Below, piece by piece: positions 7,303-16,239 of a DNA stretch of 64,000 nt. The translations under genes were made by a program, and so were the position numbers. The stretch is from Rhizorhabdus histidinilytica (GTDB lineage: Bacteria; Pseudomonadota; Alphaproteobacteria; Sphingomonadales; Sphingomonadaceae). The stretch spans positions 62,001-126,000 of the forward strand of contig NZ_FUYM01000003.1 in assembly GCF_900167915.1 (NCBI RefSeq). The letters run 5' to 3'. How positions within the stretch are numbered: position 1 is the stretch's first letter; the number at the start of each line of letters is the position of its first letter. A model generated the notes under the pieces. That model worked only from the letters and a program-made list of their open reading frames with translations, was not told where the DNA came from and did not search any database.

Positions 7303-9720
7303 TCACAGCGCCCAGCGGACGCCAGCCGACCATTCGCGCGGCCGGGCGTACATATGCTCGAACAGCCCGAAGGACGATCCGTAGACGCCGGTCTGCAGAT
7401 AGGTCTTGCTGGTCAGGTTGTTGACCGCCGCGAACAGCGAGATCGCATCGCCGGGCAGGTTGTAGGTCAGGTTCGCGTTGAACAGGCTGTAGCCCGACTG
7501 ATAGAGCTGGGGCGAGTTGAGCGCGTCCATGAAGGCGCCCGACCGATAGGACCAGTCGATCCGGCCGACGATGTTGCCGCCATTGGCCAGGCCGATGCGC
7601 TTGGACAGCGATCCGCTGAGCGTCCATTTCGACACCCGCTCGAACTTCGACGCGCGGGTGATCTCGGTCGCGGCTGGATCGACCTTGGTGAACTTCGGAT
7701 CGAGATAGCCGAGGCTGGCTTCGAGGAACCAGCCGTCACCCGCCGAGAAGCGCCCTTCCAGTTCCGCGCCCCGGATCTCGGCCGACGCGGCGTTCTTCGT
7801 CACCGGCGCGATCCCGGTGAAGACCTGTACCTGCAGGTCGTCATAGCGGGTCAGGAAGATCGCGCCGTTGAGCGTCAGTCGCCGGTCGAACAGGCGCGAC
7901 TTGAAGCCGAGTTCATAGGCTTCCGCCTTCTCGGCGCCGAATTCGGGCACCGTCGCCTGCGCCGGGAAGACGCGCTGCACGAAGCCGCCGCTCTTGAACC
8001 CCTTGGAGAAGGACGCATAGGCGAGGACGTCGTCGGCCGCCTTCCAGGCGAGGTTGACGCTGGGCGTGACCGCCTCCTCGACGCGCTTCACCGTGGCGAA
8101 GGGCAGCACCCGCGTTTGCGGCGTGTTAGGGCTGGCCGCGATCAGCGCCCCGCCGGTCTTGTCGACCAGTATCTCCTGATCGGGCAGGAAGGATTTGCGA
8201 TCCCGGGTGTAGCGCAGGCCGACCGTCAGATCGACGACCGACAGCGGTGACCAGGTCGTCTGGCCGAAGGCGGCATAGCTTTCGGTGTCGAAGCGGCCGC
8301 CCGAGCGGAACATCACCGGGGTGAAGTCCAGCGTGTTGATGTTGTTGCCCTTTTCCCGGAAATAATAGGCGCCGAGGACATATTTGAGCGACCGGTCCGC
8401 CGTCGCGCCCAGCAGTTGCACCTCCTGGCTGAACTGCTTCTGCTCCAGCACGTCGGCGAAATGCAGGATGGTGAAGGGCGAATGATCGCCGTCGCGGGCA
8501 TATGTTCCGTTGACCTCGCGATAGGCGGTGATCGACTTGAGCTGGACCGGCCCCACGTCCCAGTCGACGATCGCCTGGGTGCCCCACAGGTCGTTCCTGG
8601 AATATTGCGCGCCGGTTCCCGCATCGGCCTTCCGTCCGACGATGAAGCGGTCGCCGAAGCAGGCGGCGGCGCTGCCCTGTGGGCTGTAAGGCGCGAAGCC
8701 CAGGCAGGGCTGGCCACCCAGCAGCGTGGCGAAATAATTGTGGAGCAAGGTGAAATTATCGGTCGGGGCATCGAACGGCGGGTTCAGCACATAGGCGCCG
8801 GGCGTCGCCGGGCTGCCCGGCGGGAGCATCGGCAACTGGCCGGGGTTGAAGATCGCCGATCCGTAATTGACCCCGGCAAGGACGAGCGCCGGCCCGTTCG
8901 ACCGGTCGCGCGTCCCCTCCACCGCCAGGTTGATCTCCAGCCCGTCGCCCGCCAGCCAGCGCAGGTCGAGCCGTCCGGTCAGCGTGTCGACATTGCCAAG
9001 CTTGCGGCCGTCGGACAGGTGACGGACATAGCCGTCGCGGTTGAACGAGGCCACCGAGAGCTTGGTGAAGAGCGTCTCCGTCAGCGGAAGATTGCCCACC
9101 GCCTTCACGTCGATCCGGCTGTAGCGGCCGGTGGTGAGCTGGACATTGGCATAGGGCCGGTCGCCCGGCTTGCGGGTGGTGATGCTGATCGCGCCGCCGA
9201 TCGTGTTACGGCCGAACAGCGTCCCCTGCGGCCCGCGCAATATCTCGACCCGGTCGATGTCGACCAGATCGAGCAGCGCCCCCACCGACCGGGCGACATA
9301 GACGCCGTCGACATAGACGCCGACGCCGGGTTCGGTGGTCGGCAGGAACTCCTTCTGTCCGATGCCGCGGATATAGATGGCCGCCGACGACCCTGCCCCG
9401 CCGAAGCTGGGATTGTTCTGGAAGGTCATGTTGGGGGTGAAGCCGGCGAGGCCGTCGATCTTCTGGATGCCGCGGGCCTCGATCGATTCCGCCGAGAAGG
9501 CGGAGATGGCGAGCGGAACGCTCTGCGCCGTCTCGGTCCGCCGCCGCGCGGTCACGACGATGTCGTTCATCAGCGGATCGGCGCCCGCGTTCCCCTCGGA
9601 CGCCCCGTCGCCGGGCTGGGCGGTCTGCGTCTGTGCCTGCGCCGTCACCGGCAAGGCGATCGAGGCGCACAAGGTGGCGATGATCGCCATGCGGCGCGCG
9701 GTTCCGGTCGAATTCGTCAT
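7303..9720 (-). CDS. TonB-dependent outer-membrane receptor
   Basis: The 805-residue protein starts with a Sec signal peptide ending near VTAQAQ, followed by a TonB-box-like DIVVTARRR, a plug domain (VDIDRVEILRGPQGTLFGRN) and a long beta-barrel ending in an aromatic-rich strand. Receptors of this type energise uptake of a ligand across the outer membrane using TonB. In sphingomonads many serve organic substrates, not iron. GAGGGGA precedes the ATG. The neighbours are an AraC regulator downstream and the pirin-OsmC pair upstream; the ligand cannot be inferred. Confidence 0.92.
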   Translation of the reverse strand: MTNSTGTARRMAIIATLCASIALPVTAQAQTQTAQPGDGASEGNAGADPLMNDIVVTARRRTETAQSVPLAISAFSAESIEARGIQKIDGLAGFTPNMTFQNNPSFGGAGSSAAIYIRGIGQKEFLPTTEPGVGVYVDGVYVARSVGALLDLVDIDRVEILRGPQGTLFGRNTIGGAISITTRKPGDRPYANVQLTTGRYSRIDVKAVGNLPLTETLFTKLSVASFNRDGYVRHLSDGRKLGNVDTLTGRLDLRWLAGDGLEINLAVEGTRDRSNGPALVLAGVNYGSAIFNPGQLPMLPPGSPATPGAYVLNPPFDAPTDNFTLLHNYFATLLGGQPCLGFAPYSPQGSAAACFGDRFIVGRKADAGTGAQYSRNDLWGTQAIVDWDVGPVQLKSITAYREVNGTYARDGDHSPFTILHFADVLEQKQFSQEVQLLGATADRSLKYVLGAYYFREKGNNINTLDFTPVMFRSGGRFDTESYAAFGQTTWSPLSVVDLTVGLRYTRDRKSFLPDQEILVDKTGGALIAASPNTPQTRVLPFATVKRVEEAVTPSVNLAWKAADDVLAYASFSKGFKSGGFVQRVFPAQATVPEFGAEKAEAYELGFKSRLFDRRLTLNGAIFLTRYDDLQVQVFTGIAPVTKNAASAEIRGAELEGRFSAGDGWFLEASLGYLDPKFTKVDPAATEITRASKFERVSKWTLSGSLSKRIGLANGGNIVGRIDWSYRSGAFMDALNSPQLYQSGYSLFNANLTYNLPGDAISLFAAVNNLTSKTYLQTGVYGSSFGLFEHMYARPREWSAGVRWAL

Positions 9721-9875
9721 GCGGTCCCCTCCGTCCTGAACGGCCGGCGGGCTCTACCCGTCCGGCCCGTCGGAGGCGCATCACGCCACGGCTCAGCGAC
9801 CGCTGATATTCAGATGCTGCATGGACTGTGTCGTTCCTGCCGAATTGCGACGGACCCGCCGCTTCCCGCGCCCGG

Positions 9876-10259
9876 TCAGGCCAGGCTGGTGTCGATGGCG
9901 ATGCCCGATTTGAGCGTCAGCGTGACGGGGGTCCGCTCGGCAATGTCGGCGAGGCGGGCGGCCTGTTCGGCGTCGAGCCCCCTGGGTGCGATCGTCCGGA
10001 TGATGCGACGCTCGTCGGGCCCGCCGGTGAGGCGCAGCGAAACCTCGACCGATTCGAGCGGCCATTGTTTGCGATCGGCATACATGCGCAGCGTGATCGC
10101 GGTGCAGGCGCCCAGGCTGGCGAGCAGCAGGTCGTAGGGCGCGGGGCCCGCATTGGCGCCGCCCAGCTTCTCGGGCTCGTCGGCGGTGATGGCGTGGCCG
10201 CTCGCGTCGATCCGGGTGGCATAGCGATCGCGGCCAATGGTGGCGGTGGCGTGGGTCAT
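9876..10259 (-). CDS. OsmC family protein lacking the second redox cysteine
   Basis: A 127-residue standalone OsmC-fold protein. The first conserved cysteine is present (C52 in LGACTAITLRMYA), but the position of the second, which reads CPVHRT in the fused paralogue at 4830-6086, is T110 here (RTPVTLT). OsmC/Ohr peroxidases use both cysteines, so classical hydroperoxide reductase activity is doubtful. It follows the pirin gene by 15 bp, probably in one operon. Confidence 0.85.
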   Translation of the reverse strand: MTHATATIGRDRYATRIDASGHAITADEPEKLGGANAGPAPYDLLLASLGACTAITLRMYADRKQWPLESVEVSLRLTGGPDERRIIRTIAPRGLDAEQAARLADIAERTPVTLTLKSGIAIDTSLA

Positions 10260-10274
10260 GCGGCGGCCTCTCTT

Positions 10275-11195
10275 TCAGGGATAGCGGACGGGCTTGGGTT
10301 CCTCGGGGAGCGGGATGAACTCATGCTCGCCGGGCACCGGGGCGAAGCGCTGCCCGCGCCAATCCTCCTTCGCCTGCTCGATGCGGTCGCGCGAGGAGGA
10401 GACGAAGTTCCAGTAGATGTTGCGTCCCTCCGGAAAGGGTTCGCCGCCGACCAGCATCAGCCGCGCCGCGCCTTTCGCCTTGAGGACGATCTCCGCCCCC
10501 GGTTTGAACACGACCAGCTCGCCGGTCGCGAAACCGCCCGCCTGGCCGATCACCTCGATCTCGCCGCCGACGACATAGACCGCGCGTTCGACATGCTCGG
10601 CCTTGAGCTGGTAGCGCGCGCCGTCGGCCAGGACGATGTCGGCATAGACGATGTCCGAGTGGGCCTTCACCGGCGATCGGAGGCCGTCCGAGGTGCCGAC
10701 GATCAGGGTCAGCGTCGTGCCCTCCGCCTCGGTGGTCGGAATCTCGCCGGCCTTGTGGTGGATAAAGGAAGGATCGATCTCTTCCTTGTCGGTCGGCAGC
10801 GCGACCCAGGTTTGCAGGCCGAACAGGCTGCCACCGGTCGCGCGGAGCGCATCGGGGGTCCGCTCCGAATGGACGATGCCTGATCCGGCCGTCATCCAGT
10901 TCACCTCGCCGGGACGGATCGGCTGGACCGACCCGACCGAGTCGCGGTGCATGATCTCGCCGTCGAGCAGATAGGTGATCGTCGCCAGGCCGATATGCGG
11001 ATGCGGGCGGACGTCGAGCCCCTCGCCGCCTCTGAAGGCTGCCGGGCCCATCTGGTCGAAGAAGATGAACGGGCCGACCATCCGGCGATGCACCGACGGC
11101 AGCGCGCGGCGGACCTGGAAGCCGTCGCCCAGGTCACGAACCGGGGGGAGGATCACCATGTCGACGCCGTCGACCTCGCTCGTGCGCATGCTCAT
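10275..11195 (-). CDS. Pirin family protein (bicupin)
   Basis: The 306-residue protein is a pirin-type double cupin. Metal ligands appear in the first cupin as HPHIGLATITYLLDGEIMHRD, followed by the typical MTAGSGIVHSE. Some pirins have quercetin 2,3-dioxygenase activity and others are regulatory. The ATG at 11195 (MSMRTSEV) has AAGGAGACG upstream and removes a 35-residue extension that does not look coding. It sits upstream of an OsmC-family gene in a likely two-gene operon. Confidence 0.88.
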   Translation of the reverse strand: MSMRTSEVDGVDMVILPPVRDLGDGFQVRRALPSVHRRMVGPFIFFDQMGPAAFRGGEGLDVRPHPHIGLATITYLLDGEIMHRDSVGSVQPIRPGEVNWMTAGSGIVHSERTPDALRATGGSLFGLQTWVALPTDKEEIDPSFIHHKAGEIPTTEAEGTTLTLIVGTSDGLRSPVKAHSDIVYADIVLADGARYQLKAEHVERAVYVVGGEIEVIGQAGGFATGELVVFKPGAEIVLKAKGAARLMLVGGEPFPEGRNIYWNFVSSSRDRIEQAKEDWRGQRFAPVPGEHEFIPLPEEPKPVRYP

Positions 11196-11324
11196 CTTCG
11201 TCTCCTTGTATGGGAGTGCCGCAGCCCCCTTGAAGGGGAAACGGCCCGGCTGCAGCCGGTCGGATGGAAGCATCCTTTGCCGACCGGGCGCAAGGTTCAA
11301 GAGCCCGGCGGGCGCGCCTTTGCC

Positions 11325-11963
11325 TCAGCCGGCCTTGACGGCGACCGCCCCCGCGCATTTCTCGTTGGTTTCCTTCGCCCCGCCGCCCAGCAGGGCGATG
11401 GCGAGGAAGCCCGCGACCACCAGCACCGCGAAGGCGGCAGTCACCTTGCCGAGATGCGCGTCGATCACCGCCTTGATCGGCCGGCCGAACAGACGGAACA
11501 GGACGCCGACGATCATGAAGCTGATCGACCGCGAGATGATCGAGGCGCCGATGAATACCAGCAGGTTCATGCCGATGAAGCCCGCCGTGATCGTCAGCAG
11601 CTTGAAAGGGATCGGCGTCGCGCCCTTCACGACGATGATCTCCGCGCCATAGTCGCGCAGGTAGCAGGCCGCCTTGGGGAAGCTCTCCGCGAGGCCCAGC
11701 GCGCGCAGCAGCGCCTCGCCAAACGCCTCATAGGCGAAATGGCCGATCGCATAGCCGAGCAGCCCGCCCGCCACGGAGGCGAGTGTCGCCACGGCGGCGA
11801 AGCGGATCGCCTTCTTCGGCTCGGCCAGGCACATCAGCCCCAGCAGCGGGTGCGGCGGCACCGGGAAGAAGCTCGCCTCCATGAAGGCGAAAGCGGCCAG
11901 CCACCATTCGGCGTGGCGGTGCGCCGCCTTGGCCATCGTCCAGTCGTACAGGCGGCGCAGCAT
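11325..11963 (-). CDS. YqaA/DedA-like membrane protein
   Basis: A 212-residue inner-membrane protein with several hydrophobic segments, resembling the YqaA branch of the SNARE-associated/DedA superfamily. Characteristic stretches are FMEASFFPVPPHPLLGLMCL near the N-terminus and KGATPIPFKLLTITAG in the middle. DedA-type proteins act in membrane lipid transport and proton-dependent homeostasis; the role of YqaA itself is not established. The ATG at 11963 (MLRRLYDW) is chosen because the upstream frame runs into an intergenic repeat. Confidence 0.8.
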   Translation of the reverse strand: MLRRLYDWTMAKAAHRHAEWWLAAFAFMEASFFPVPPHPLLGLMCLAEPKKAIRFAAVATLASVAGGLLGYAIGHFAYEAFGEALLRALGLAESFPKAACYLRDYGAEIIVVKGATPIPFKLLTITAGFIGMNLLVFIGASIISRSISFMIVGVLFRLFGRPIKAVIDAHLGKVTAAFAVLVVAGFLAIALLGGGAKETNEKCAGAVAVKAG

Positions 11964-12018
11964 GGGGTCCCCTCGGCAAGATCGCGCCCCGATTGGAGCA
12001 TCGTGCGGCTTATATGGA

Positions 12019-12119
12019 CCGCTCATCCTGAGGAGCCATTGAGCGAAGGCGAAATGCCGTCTCGAAGAATCCTTCGAGACGGCCTTCGCCAAGGCTCAGT
12101 CCCTCCTCAGGGTGAGCGG
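12019..12119. repeat. REP-like long inverted repeat
   Basis: The outer arms CCGCTCATCCTGAGGAG (12019-12035) and CTCCTCAGGGTGAGCGG (12103-12119) pair with one G-T wobble. A perfect inner hairpin, GCCGTCTCGAAG with CTTCGAGACGGC, sits in the middle. About 100 nt would fold into one long stem. Such intergenic palindromes are common in alphaproteobacterial genomes. Confidence 0.7.
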
Positions 12120-12199
12120 ACGCGGATGCGTCAAATTAGGCGTACGACGCTCTAGAGGGCACGCGGCCGGACCGCAATCACCTCCGTCGGCCGTCGTGC

Positions 12200-12673
12200 T
12201 CAGACCGCGGTCAACGGCAGCTCGGTGGTCGACTTGATCTCCGACAGCGCGACGATCGAGTTGATCTCCTGCACCCCCGGCACGCGCGACAGCTTGTCGA
12301 AGAAGAAGCGCTCATAGGCGTCGATGTCGGCGGCGACGATCCGCAGCAGGAAGTCGGTCGGCCCCATGGTGACATAGCAATCGAGCACCTCGGGAAAGCC
12401 GCGTATCGCATCGCTGAACTCCTCCAGGTGCGACCGACCGTGCGCGTTGAGCTTTACCTGCGCGAACACCTGCGTGTTCAGCCCGATCTTGCGCCGGTCG
12501 ACCAGCGCCACCTGCGCCTTGATATAGCCTTCCTCGCGGAGCCGCTGGATGCGCCGCCAGCAAGGCGACGGCGACAGGCCGACCGCCTCGGATATCTCTG
12601 CGGTCGACTGGTCGGCATTCTCCTGGAGCAGCGCCAATATCTTGCGATCGAACGCATCGAGTTCCGCCGCCAT
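12200..12673 (-). CDS. Lrp/AsnC-family transcriptional regulator
   Basis: A 157-residue feast/famine regulator. The N-terminal helix-turn-helix begins FDRKILALLQENADQSTAEI and contains VGLSPSPCWRRIQRLREEG; the C-terminal RAM ligand domain contains DCYVTMGPTDFLLRIVA. GGAGGTG precedes the ATG at 12673. Proteins of this family usually sense amino acids. It sits alone between an intergenic repeat and the AraC gene of the aldoxime/nitrile module, so its target is unknown. Confidence 0.9.
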   Translation of the reverse strand: MAAELDAFDRKILALLQENADQSTAEISEAVGLSPSPCWRRIQRLREEGYIKAQVALVDRRKIGLNTQVFAQVKLNAHGRSHLEEFSDAIRGFPEVLDCYVTMGPTDFLLRIVAADIDAYERFFFDKLSRVPGVQEINSIVALSEIKSTTELPLTAV

Positions 12674-12764
12674 GCCTCACCTCCGATTATGGCAAAACCA
12701 TATTCTCGGAGGCGACTTATGCGCAAGAATTTCCCTCATCCGCGCATAAGATCGGAATTTTTCG

Positions 12765-13727
12765 TCAGTTGTGCCGCAGTCCCGCGCTGTTGCGCCATTC
12801 GCGCGGCGACATGCCGAAGCGCGAGCGGAAGGCCCGGCTGAAATGAGCGGCATCCTTGAAGCCGACATCGAAGCCGATCGCCGTGACCGAGACATGGGCG
12901 AGCAGCGGATCGGCAAGATCCGCCTTGGCCTGTTCGAGCCGACGCGACCAGATCCAGTCGGACACCGTCGTCGACGAGGATTCAAAGATCTTGCGCAGAT
13001 AGCGCTGCGATATGCCGTGCGCCGCGGCGATCCCCTCGCAGGTCAGGCGATGGTCACCCAGGTTGCGGTCGATGAAGGCGCAGACCCGCTGGCGGATGAT
13101 CGCCTGCCCTTCGTTGGTCCGCGCCTGGCCGCCGGTCTGCTCCGCGAGCGCGGTCGCCATCAGGTCGACCGCATTGGCCTGGAGCCGGCCGAGGCTGAGA
13201 TCGTCGATGTCCGCGCGCTGCTCGTGGAGCTGGCGGATGAAGCTCGACGCCAGCAGGCCGACGCCGCGCTGCCCGTCGATCCGCCGCGCGGTCAGCATAT
13301 GGCTGTCGATCAGCCGCCCGGTCACCGTCTCGCGCGGCAGCCGCAGGACGACCTGCGAGAAGCTGTCGTCGAAGCGCAGCTCATAGGGCCGGGTTGAATC
13401 GTAGAGCGCGAAGTCGCCGGGCGAGAGCTTGGCGACCCGGCTGTCCTGGCAGACCGCGCCGGTGCCGCGCAGTTGCAGGCTCAGCAGGAAATGGTCACGG
13501 GTCGATCCGGCGATGCGGCTGCGCGTGCGGCGGACCCGTTGCGCGACCGACTCCACCATCGATATCTGGATCGCGCCGAACGCGATGTTGCGTAGCTCGC
13601 CGGAAAAGCTGTCGGATTCCCGGCTCTCGCAGTCGAGCTCCACGAAGGTGTCGCACACCAGGTCGCACCAATAGGGTAATCGTTCCTTCGCGCGGACCGT
13701 ATCGGTGCTCAGCAGATGTTCGGACAT
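12765..13727 (-). CDS. AraC-family regulator of the nitrilase/aldoxime dehydratase genes
   Basis: A 320-residue regulator with an N-terminal AraC-binding-like sensor domain (FSGELRNIAFGAIQISMVES, then DHFLLSLQLRGTG) and a C-terminal AraC helix-turn-helix pair (LTCEGIAAAHGISQRYLRKI, VTAIGFDVGFKDAAHFSRAF). The ATG at 13727 (MSEHLL) is preferred over an in-frame ATG at 13754 because GGGGGA lies upstream at good spacing. It is divergent from nitrilase across 179 bp. AraC activators are known beside nitrilase and aldoxime dehydratase genes in other bacteria, so it probably activates this module in response to an aldoxime or nitrile; that is inference. Confidence 0.85.
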   Translation of the reverse strand: MSEHLLSTDTVRAKERLPYWCDLVCDTFVELDCESRESDSFSGELRNIAFGAIQISMVESVAQRVRRTRSRIAGSTRDHFLLSLQLRGTGAVCQDSRVAKLSPGDFALYDSTRPYELRFDDSFSQVVLRLPRETVTGRLIDSHMLTARRIDGQRGVGLLASSFIRQLHEQRADIDDLSLGRLQANAVDLMATALAEQTGGQARTNEGQAIIRQRVCAFIDRNLGDHRLTCEGIAAAHGISQRYLRKIFESSSTTVSDWIWSRRLEQAKADLADPLLAHVSVTAIGFDVGFKDAAHFSRAFRSRFGMSPREWRNSAGLRHN

Positions 13728-13906
13728 GGCAACGTCCCCCTGAACCCGGAGCATAGATCACTCCAAACTCGATTGCATTGCCGATTTGGGGGCCATGCCG
13801 CTCGCGACAAAGGCCGGGACCCGTGGAGCAAAGACGGCCGCGATCCAACCGTGGATGTTCCGGGCATCGCCGATCGGCGGAATGGGTGTTCCAGGGAGAA
13901 GATTGC

Positions 13907-14944
13907 ATGTCGGATGGTCCGTTCAAGGTCGCCGCGGTCCAGGCCGCCCCGGCCTTCCTCGATCTCGAGGCCGGGGTGGAGAAGGCGATCGGCCTGATCC
14001 GCGAGGCGGCGGCGCAGGGCGCCCGGCTGATCGCCTTCCCCGAATGCTGGCTGCCCGGCTATCCTTGGTGGGCATGGCTGGATTCGCCAGCCTGGGGGAT
14101 GCAGTTCGTCACCCGTCACTTCGCCAACTGCATGACCGCCGACGGACCCGAGGCGCAACGGCTCGCCGCCTGCGCGCGGGAGAACGGCATCCGCGTCGTC
14201 ATGGGCTATTCCGAGCGCGCCGCCGGCAGCCTCTACATCGCCCAGCTCATCATCGCCCCGGACGGCACGATCACCCCGCGCCGCAAGCTCAAGTCGACCC
14301 ATGTCGAGCGGACCATCTTCGGCGAAGGCGACGGCAGCGACCTCGCCGTCCATCCGACCGAGATCGGCAATCTCGGTGCGCTGTGCTGCTGGGAGCATCT
14401 CAACCCGCTCAACCGCTACGCCATGTACGCGCAGGACGAGCAGGTCCATGTCGCGTCCTGGCCCAGCTTCTCGCTCTATCCGGGCAAGGCCTATGCGCTG
14501 GGCCCCGAGGTCAACCTGGCGGCGAGCCGGATGTACGCGGTCGAGGGACAATGCTTCGTCATCGCCTCCTGTGGGATCATCTCGCCCGAGATGATCGAGC
14601 TGATGTGCGACAGCGACGCGAAGCGCGAGCTGCTCGCTCCGGGCGGCGGCCATGCGATGATCTTCGGTCCCGATGGACGGCCGCTGTGCGATCCGATCCC
14701 CGAGGACCAGGACGGGCTGCTCTATGCCGAGATCGACTTGTCGATGATCGCCTATGCCAAGACGGCGGCCGACCCGACCGGCCATTATTCGCGGCCCGAC
14801 GTCGCCCGGCTGCTATTCAACCCGCACCGCAGCCGACCGGTCCAGCATTTCGGCCAGGATTTCGGCCGGGATTTCGGAACGCCGCAGGATGCGCCCGTCT
14901 CGCAAGTCACGTTCGAGGATATCGGCGAGACGGCCGCTTCCTAA
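13907..14944 (+). CDS. Nitrilase
   Basis: The 345-residue protein has the nitrilase-superfamily catalytic triad: E46 in FPECWLPGYPWW, K127 in RRKLKSTHVERTIFGEGDG and C161 in GALCCWEHLNPL. The CWEH context and the length place it with true nitrilases (nitrile to carboxylic acid and ammonia), not amidases. The C-terminal tail has a repeated GQDFGRDFG stretch. The start at 13907 follows AGGGAGAAGATTGC. The aldoxime dehydratase gene begins 39 bp downstream, so the two likely work in series and are co-transcribed. Confidence 0.92.
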   Translation: MSDGPFKVAAVQAAPAFLDLEAGVEKAIGLIREAAAQGARLIAFPECWLPGYPWWAWLDSPAWGMQFVTRHFANCMTADGPEAQRLAACARENGIRVVMGYSERAAGSLYIAQLIIAPDGTITPRRKLKSTHVERTIFGEGDGSDLAVHPTEIGNLGALCCWEHLNPLNRYAMYAQDEQVHVASWPSFSLYPGKAYALGPEVNLAASRMYAVEGQCFVIASCGIISPEMIELMCDSDAKRELLAPGGGHAMIFGPDGRPLCDPIPEDQDGLLYAEIDLSMIAYAKTAADPTGHYSRPDVARLLFNPHRSRPVQHFGQDFGRDFGTPQDAPVSQVTFEDIGETAAS

Positions 14945-14983
14945 ACCGGAAGATCGCGGGCAGGATCATCGCAGGGAGGCATC

Positions 14984-16021
14984 ATGGACTCGTCGATCAC
15001 TCCGCACCTCGCCTGTCCGCGGTCGCGTCCGCGGCGGATCGCCGACGATTATGCTCCGCCCTATCCCGCCTGGTCGGCGCGGATCGATCCCGCGATCGGG
15101 CAGGTGGTGATGGCGAGCTACGGCGTGCAATGGCGCGGGCCCGGCGACGCTGATGCGGCGCTGGCGCATGTCGGCGCCCTGCGTGCGACGCTCGACGCCG
15201 CCAGCGGCGCCCGCCATGTCGACCTCGCCCGCTATGTCGACGAGGCCGGCTACGACACGCTGGTCCTCCAGCCCTATTGGACCGATCCCGCCGTTTTCCG
15301 CCGCTGGGAAGGCCGCACCGACGTCGCCGCTCTCCTAGCCGCCGATACCGGCCTCGGCCATTTCCGCGAGATACTGACCCCAACCGCCGAACGGCTGGAG
15401 ACGCTCTACAGCACGGAGGACGAGATGGAGGGGCTGGGCCGCGCGCTCGAACGGCGCAGCCCGCCGGTGCAGGAACATGCCTATTGGGGATCGGCGCGCG
15501 ACCGTTTCCCGATCGCGCAGACCGACGCGCTGGAGCCCACCGGCCAGCTCGGCTTCGCGGCCGACGGCGCCGGCCGCGTCACGGTGCGCGGGCACGACAA
15601 TATCGCGATCATCCGCTCGGGCCAGGACTGGGGCCCCACCGGCGGCGAGGAACGCCGCCTCTACCTTGCCGAGATCGAGCCGGTGCTGCGCGCGGGCATG
15701 GATTTCCTGCGCGACCGGGGTGGAGAATGCGGCTGCTACCTCAACCGCTATATGCGCATCGTCGACCTGGACGGCACGCCACAGGAGAAGAGCTTCGGCT
15801 GGAGCTACTGGCGCTCCCTCGGCGACATGGAGACATGGTCGGAGGCGCATCCCTCCCATCTCGCCATCTTCGGCACCTTCATGCGGATCGTGCAGCAGCT
15901 CAATTTCGACCTGAAGCTGCGCCTGTGGCACGAGGTCTATGTCGTCACTTCCGACCAGCAGCTCTACGACTATCGCAACTGCCACCCGGATACCGGTTTC
16001 CTGAAACAGATGCCGCGCTGA
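14984..16021 (+). CDS. Heme-containing aldoxime dehydratase
   Basis: The 345-residue protein resembles phenylacetaldoxime/alkylaldoxime dehydratases, which use heme to remove water from an aldoxime and form a nitrile. Candidate heme-binding and catalytic histidines are H292 (HPSHLAIFG) and H316 (LRLWHEVYV), in the two most conserved C-terminal motifs of the family. N-terminal motifs YGVQW and LVLQPYWTDPAVFRRW also fit. Placed 39 bp after nitrilase, it would produce the nitrile that nitrilase hydrolyses. Its natural aldoxime is unknown; plant-derived indole or phenylacetaldoxime are plausible. Confidence 0.9.
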   Translation: MDSSITPHLACPRSRPRRIADDYAPPYPAWSARIDPAIGQVVMASYGVQWRGPGDADAALAHVGALRATLDAASGARHVDLARYVDEAGYDTLVLQPYWTDPAVFRRWEGRTDVAALLAADTGLGHFREILTPTAERLETLYSTEDEMEGLGRALERRSPPVQEHAYWGSARDRFPIAQTDALEPTGQLGFAADGAGRVTVRGHDNIAIIRSGQDWGPTGGEERRLYLAEIEPVLRAGMDFLRDRGGECGCYLNRYMRIVDLDGTPQEKSFGWSYWRSLGDMETWSEAHPSHLAIFGTFMRIVQQLNFDLKLRLWHEVYVVTSDQQLYDYRNCHPDTGFLKQMPR

Positions 16022-16041
16022 GGCCGGCTTCCTCTCTCCAT

Positions 16042-16133
16042 CGTCATCCTGGCGAAAGCCAGGATCCCCCTGCCTTTGCGCGCTTCGGGCGGGGACGAAG
16101 AACAGCGAGCTTCTGACTTTCGTCAGGATGACG
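16042..16133. repeat. REP-like inverted repeat
   Basis: CGTCATCCTG (16042-16051) pairs with CAGGATGACG (16124-16133), and CCTGGC-GAAA-GCCAGG (16048-16063) forms a perfect tetraloop hairpin at the left end. This is a second, unrelated family of intergenic palindrome, lying between the aldoxime dehydratase gene and a TonB receptor gene. Confidence 0.65.
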
Positions 16134-16239
16134 GCTCGATGGACGCCGCACCGAACAAAGCATCGCTCCGGTGCAAGCAAGAACCCCGCGCCCATCGGCA
16201 TACACTCGGCTTCGAAACCAAAAGCACAGGGAGATCATC

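Noticed and set aside
13763-13778. A half-match to the LacI-type palindrome between the AraC and nitrilase genes
   Set aside because: Only 10 of 16 positions match and one arm is absent; it lies outside the catabolic block and is probably chance.
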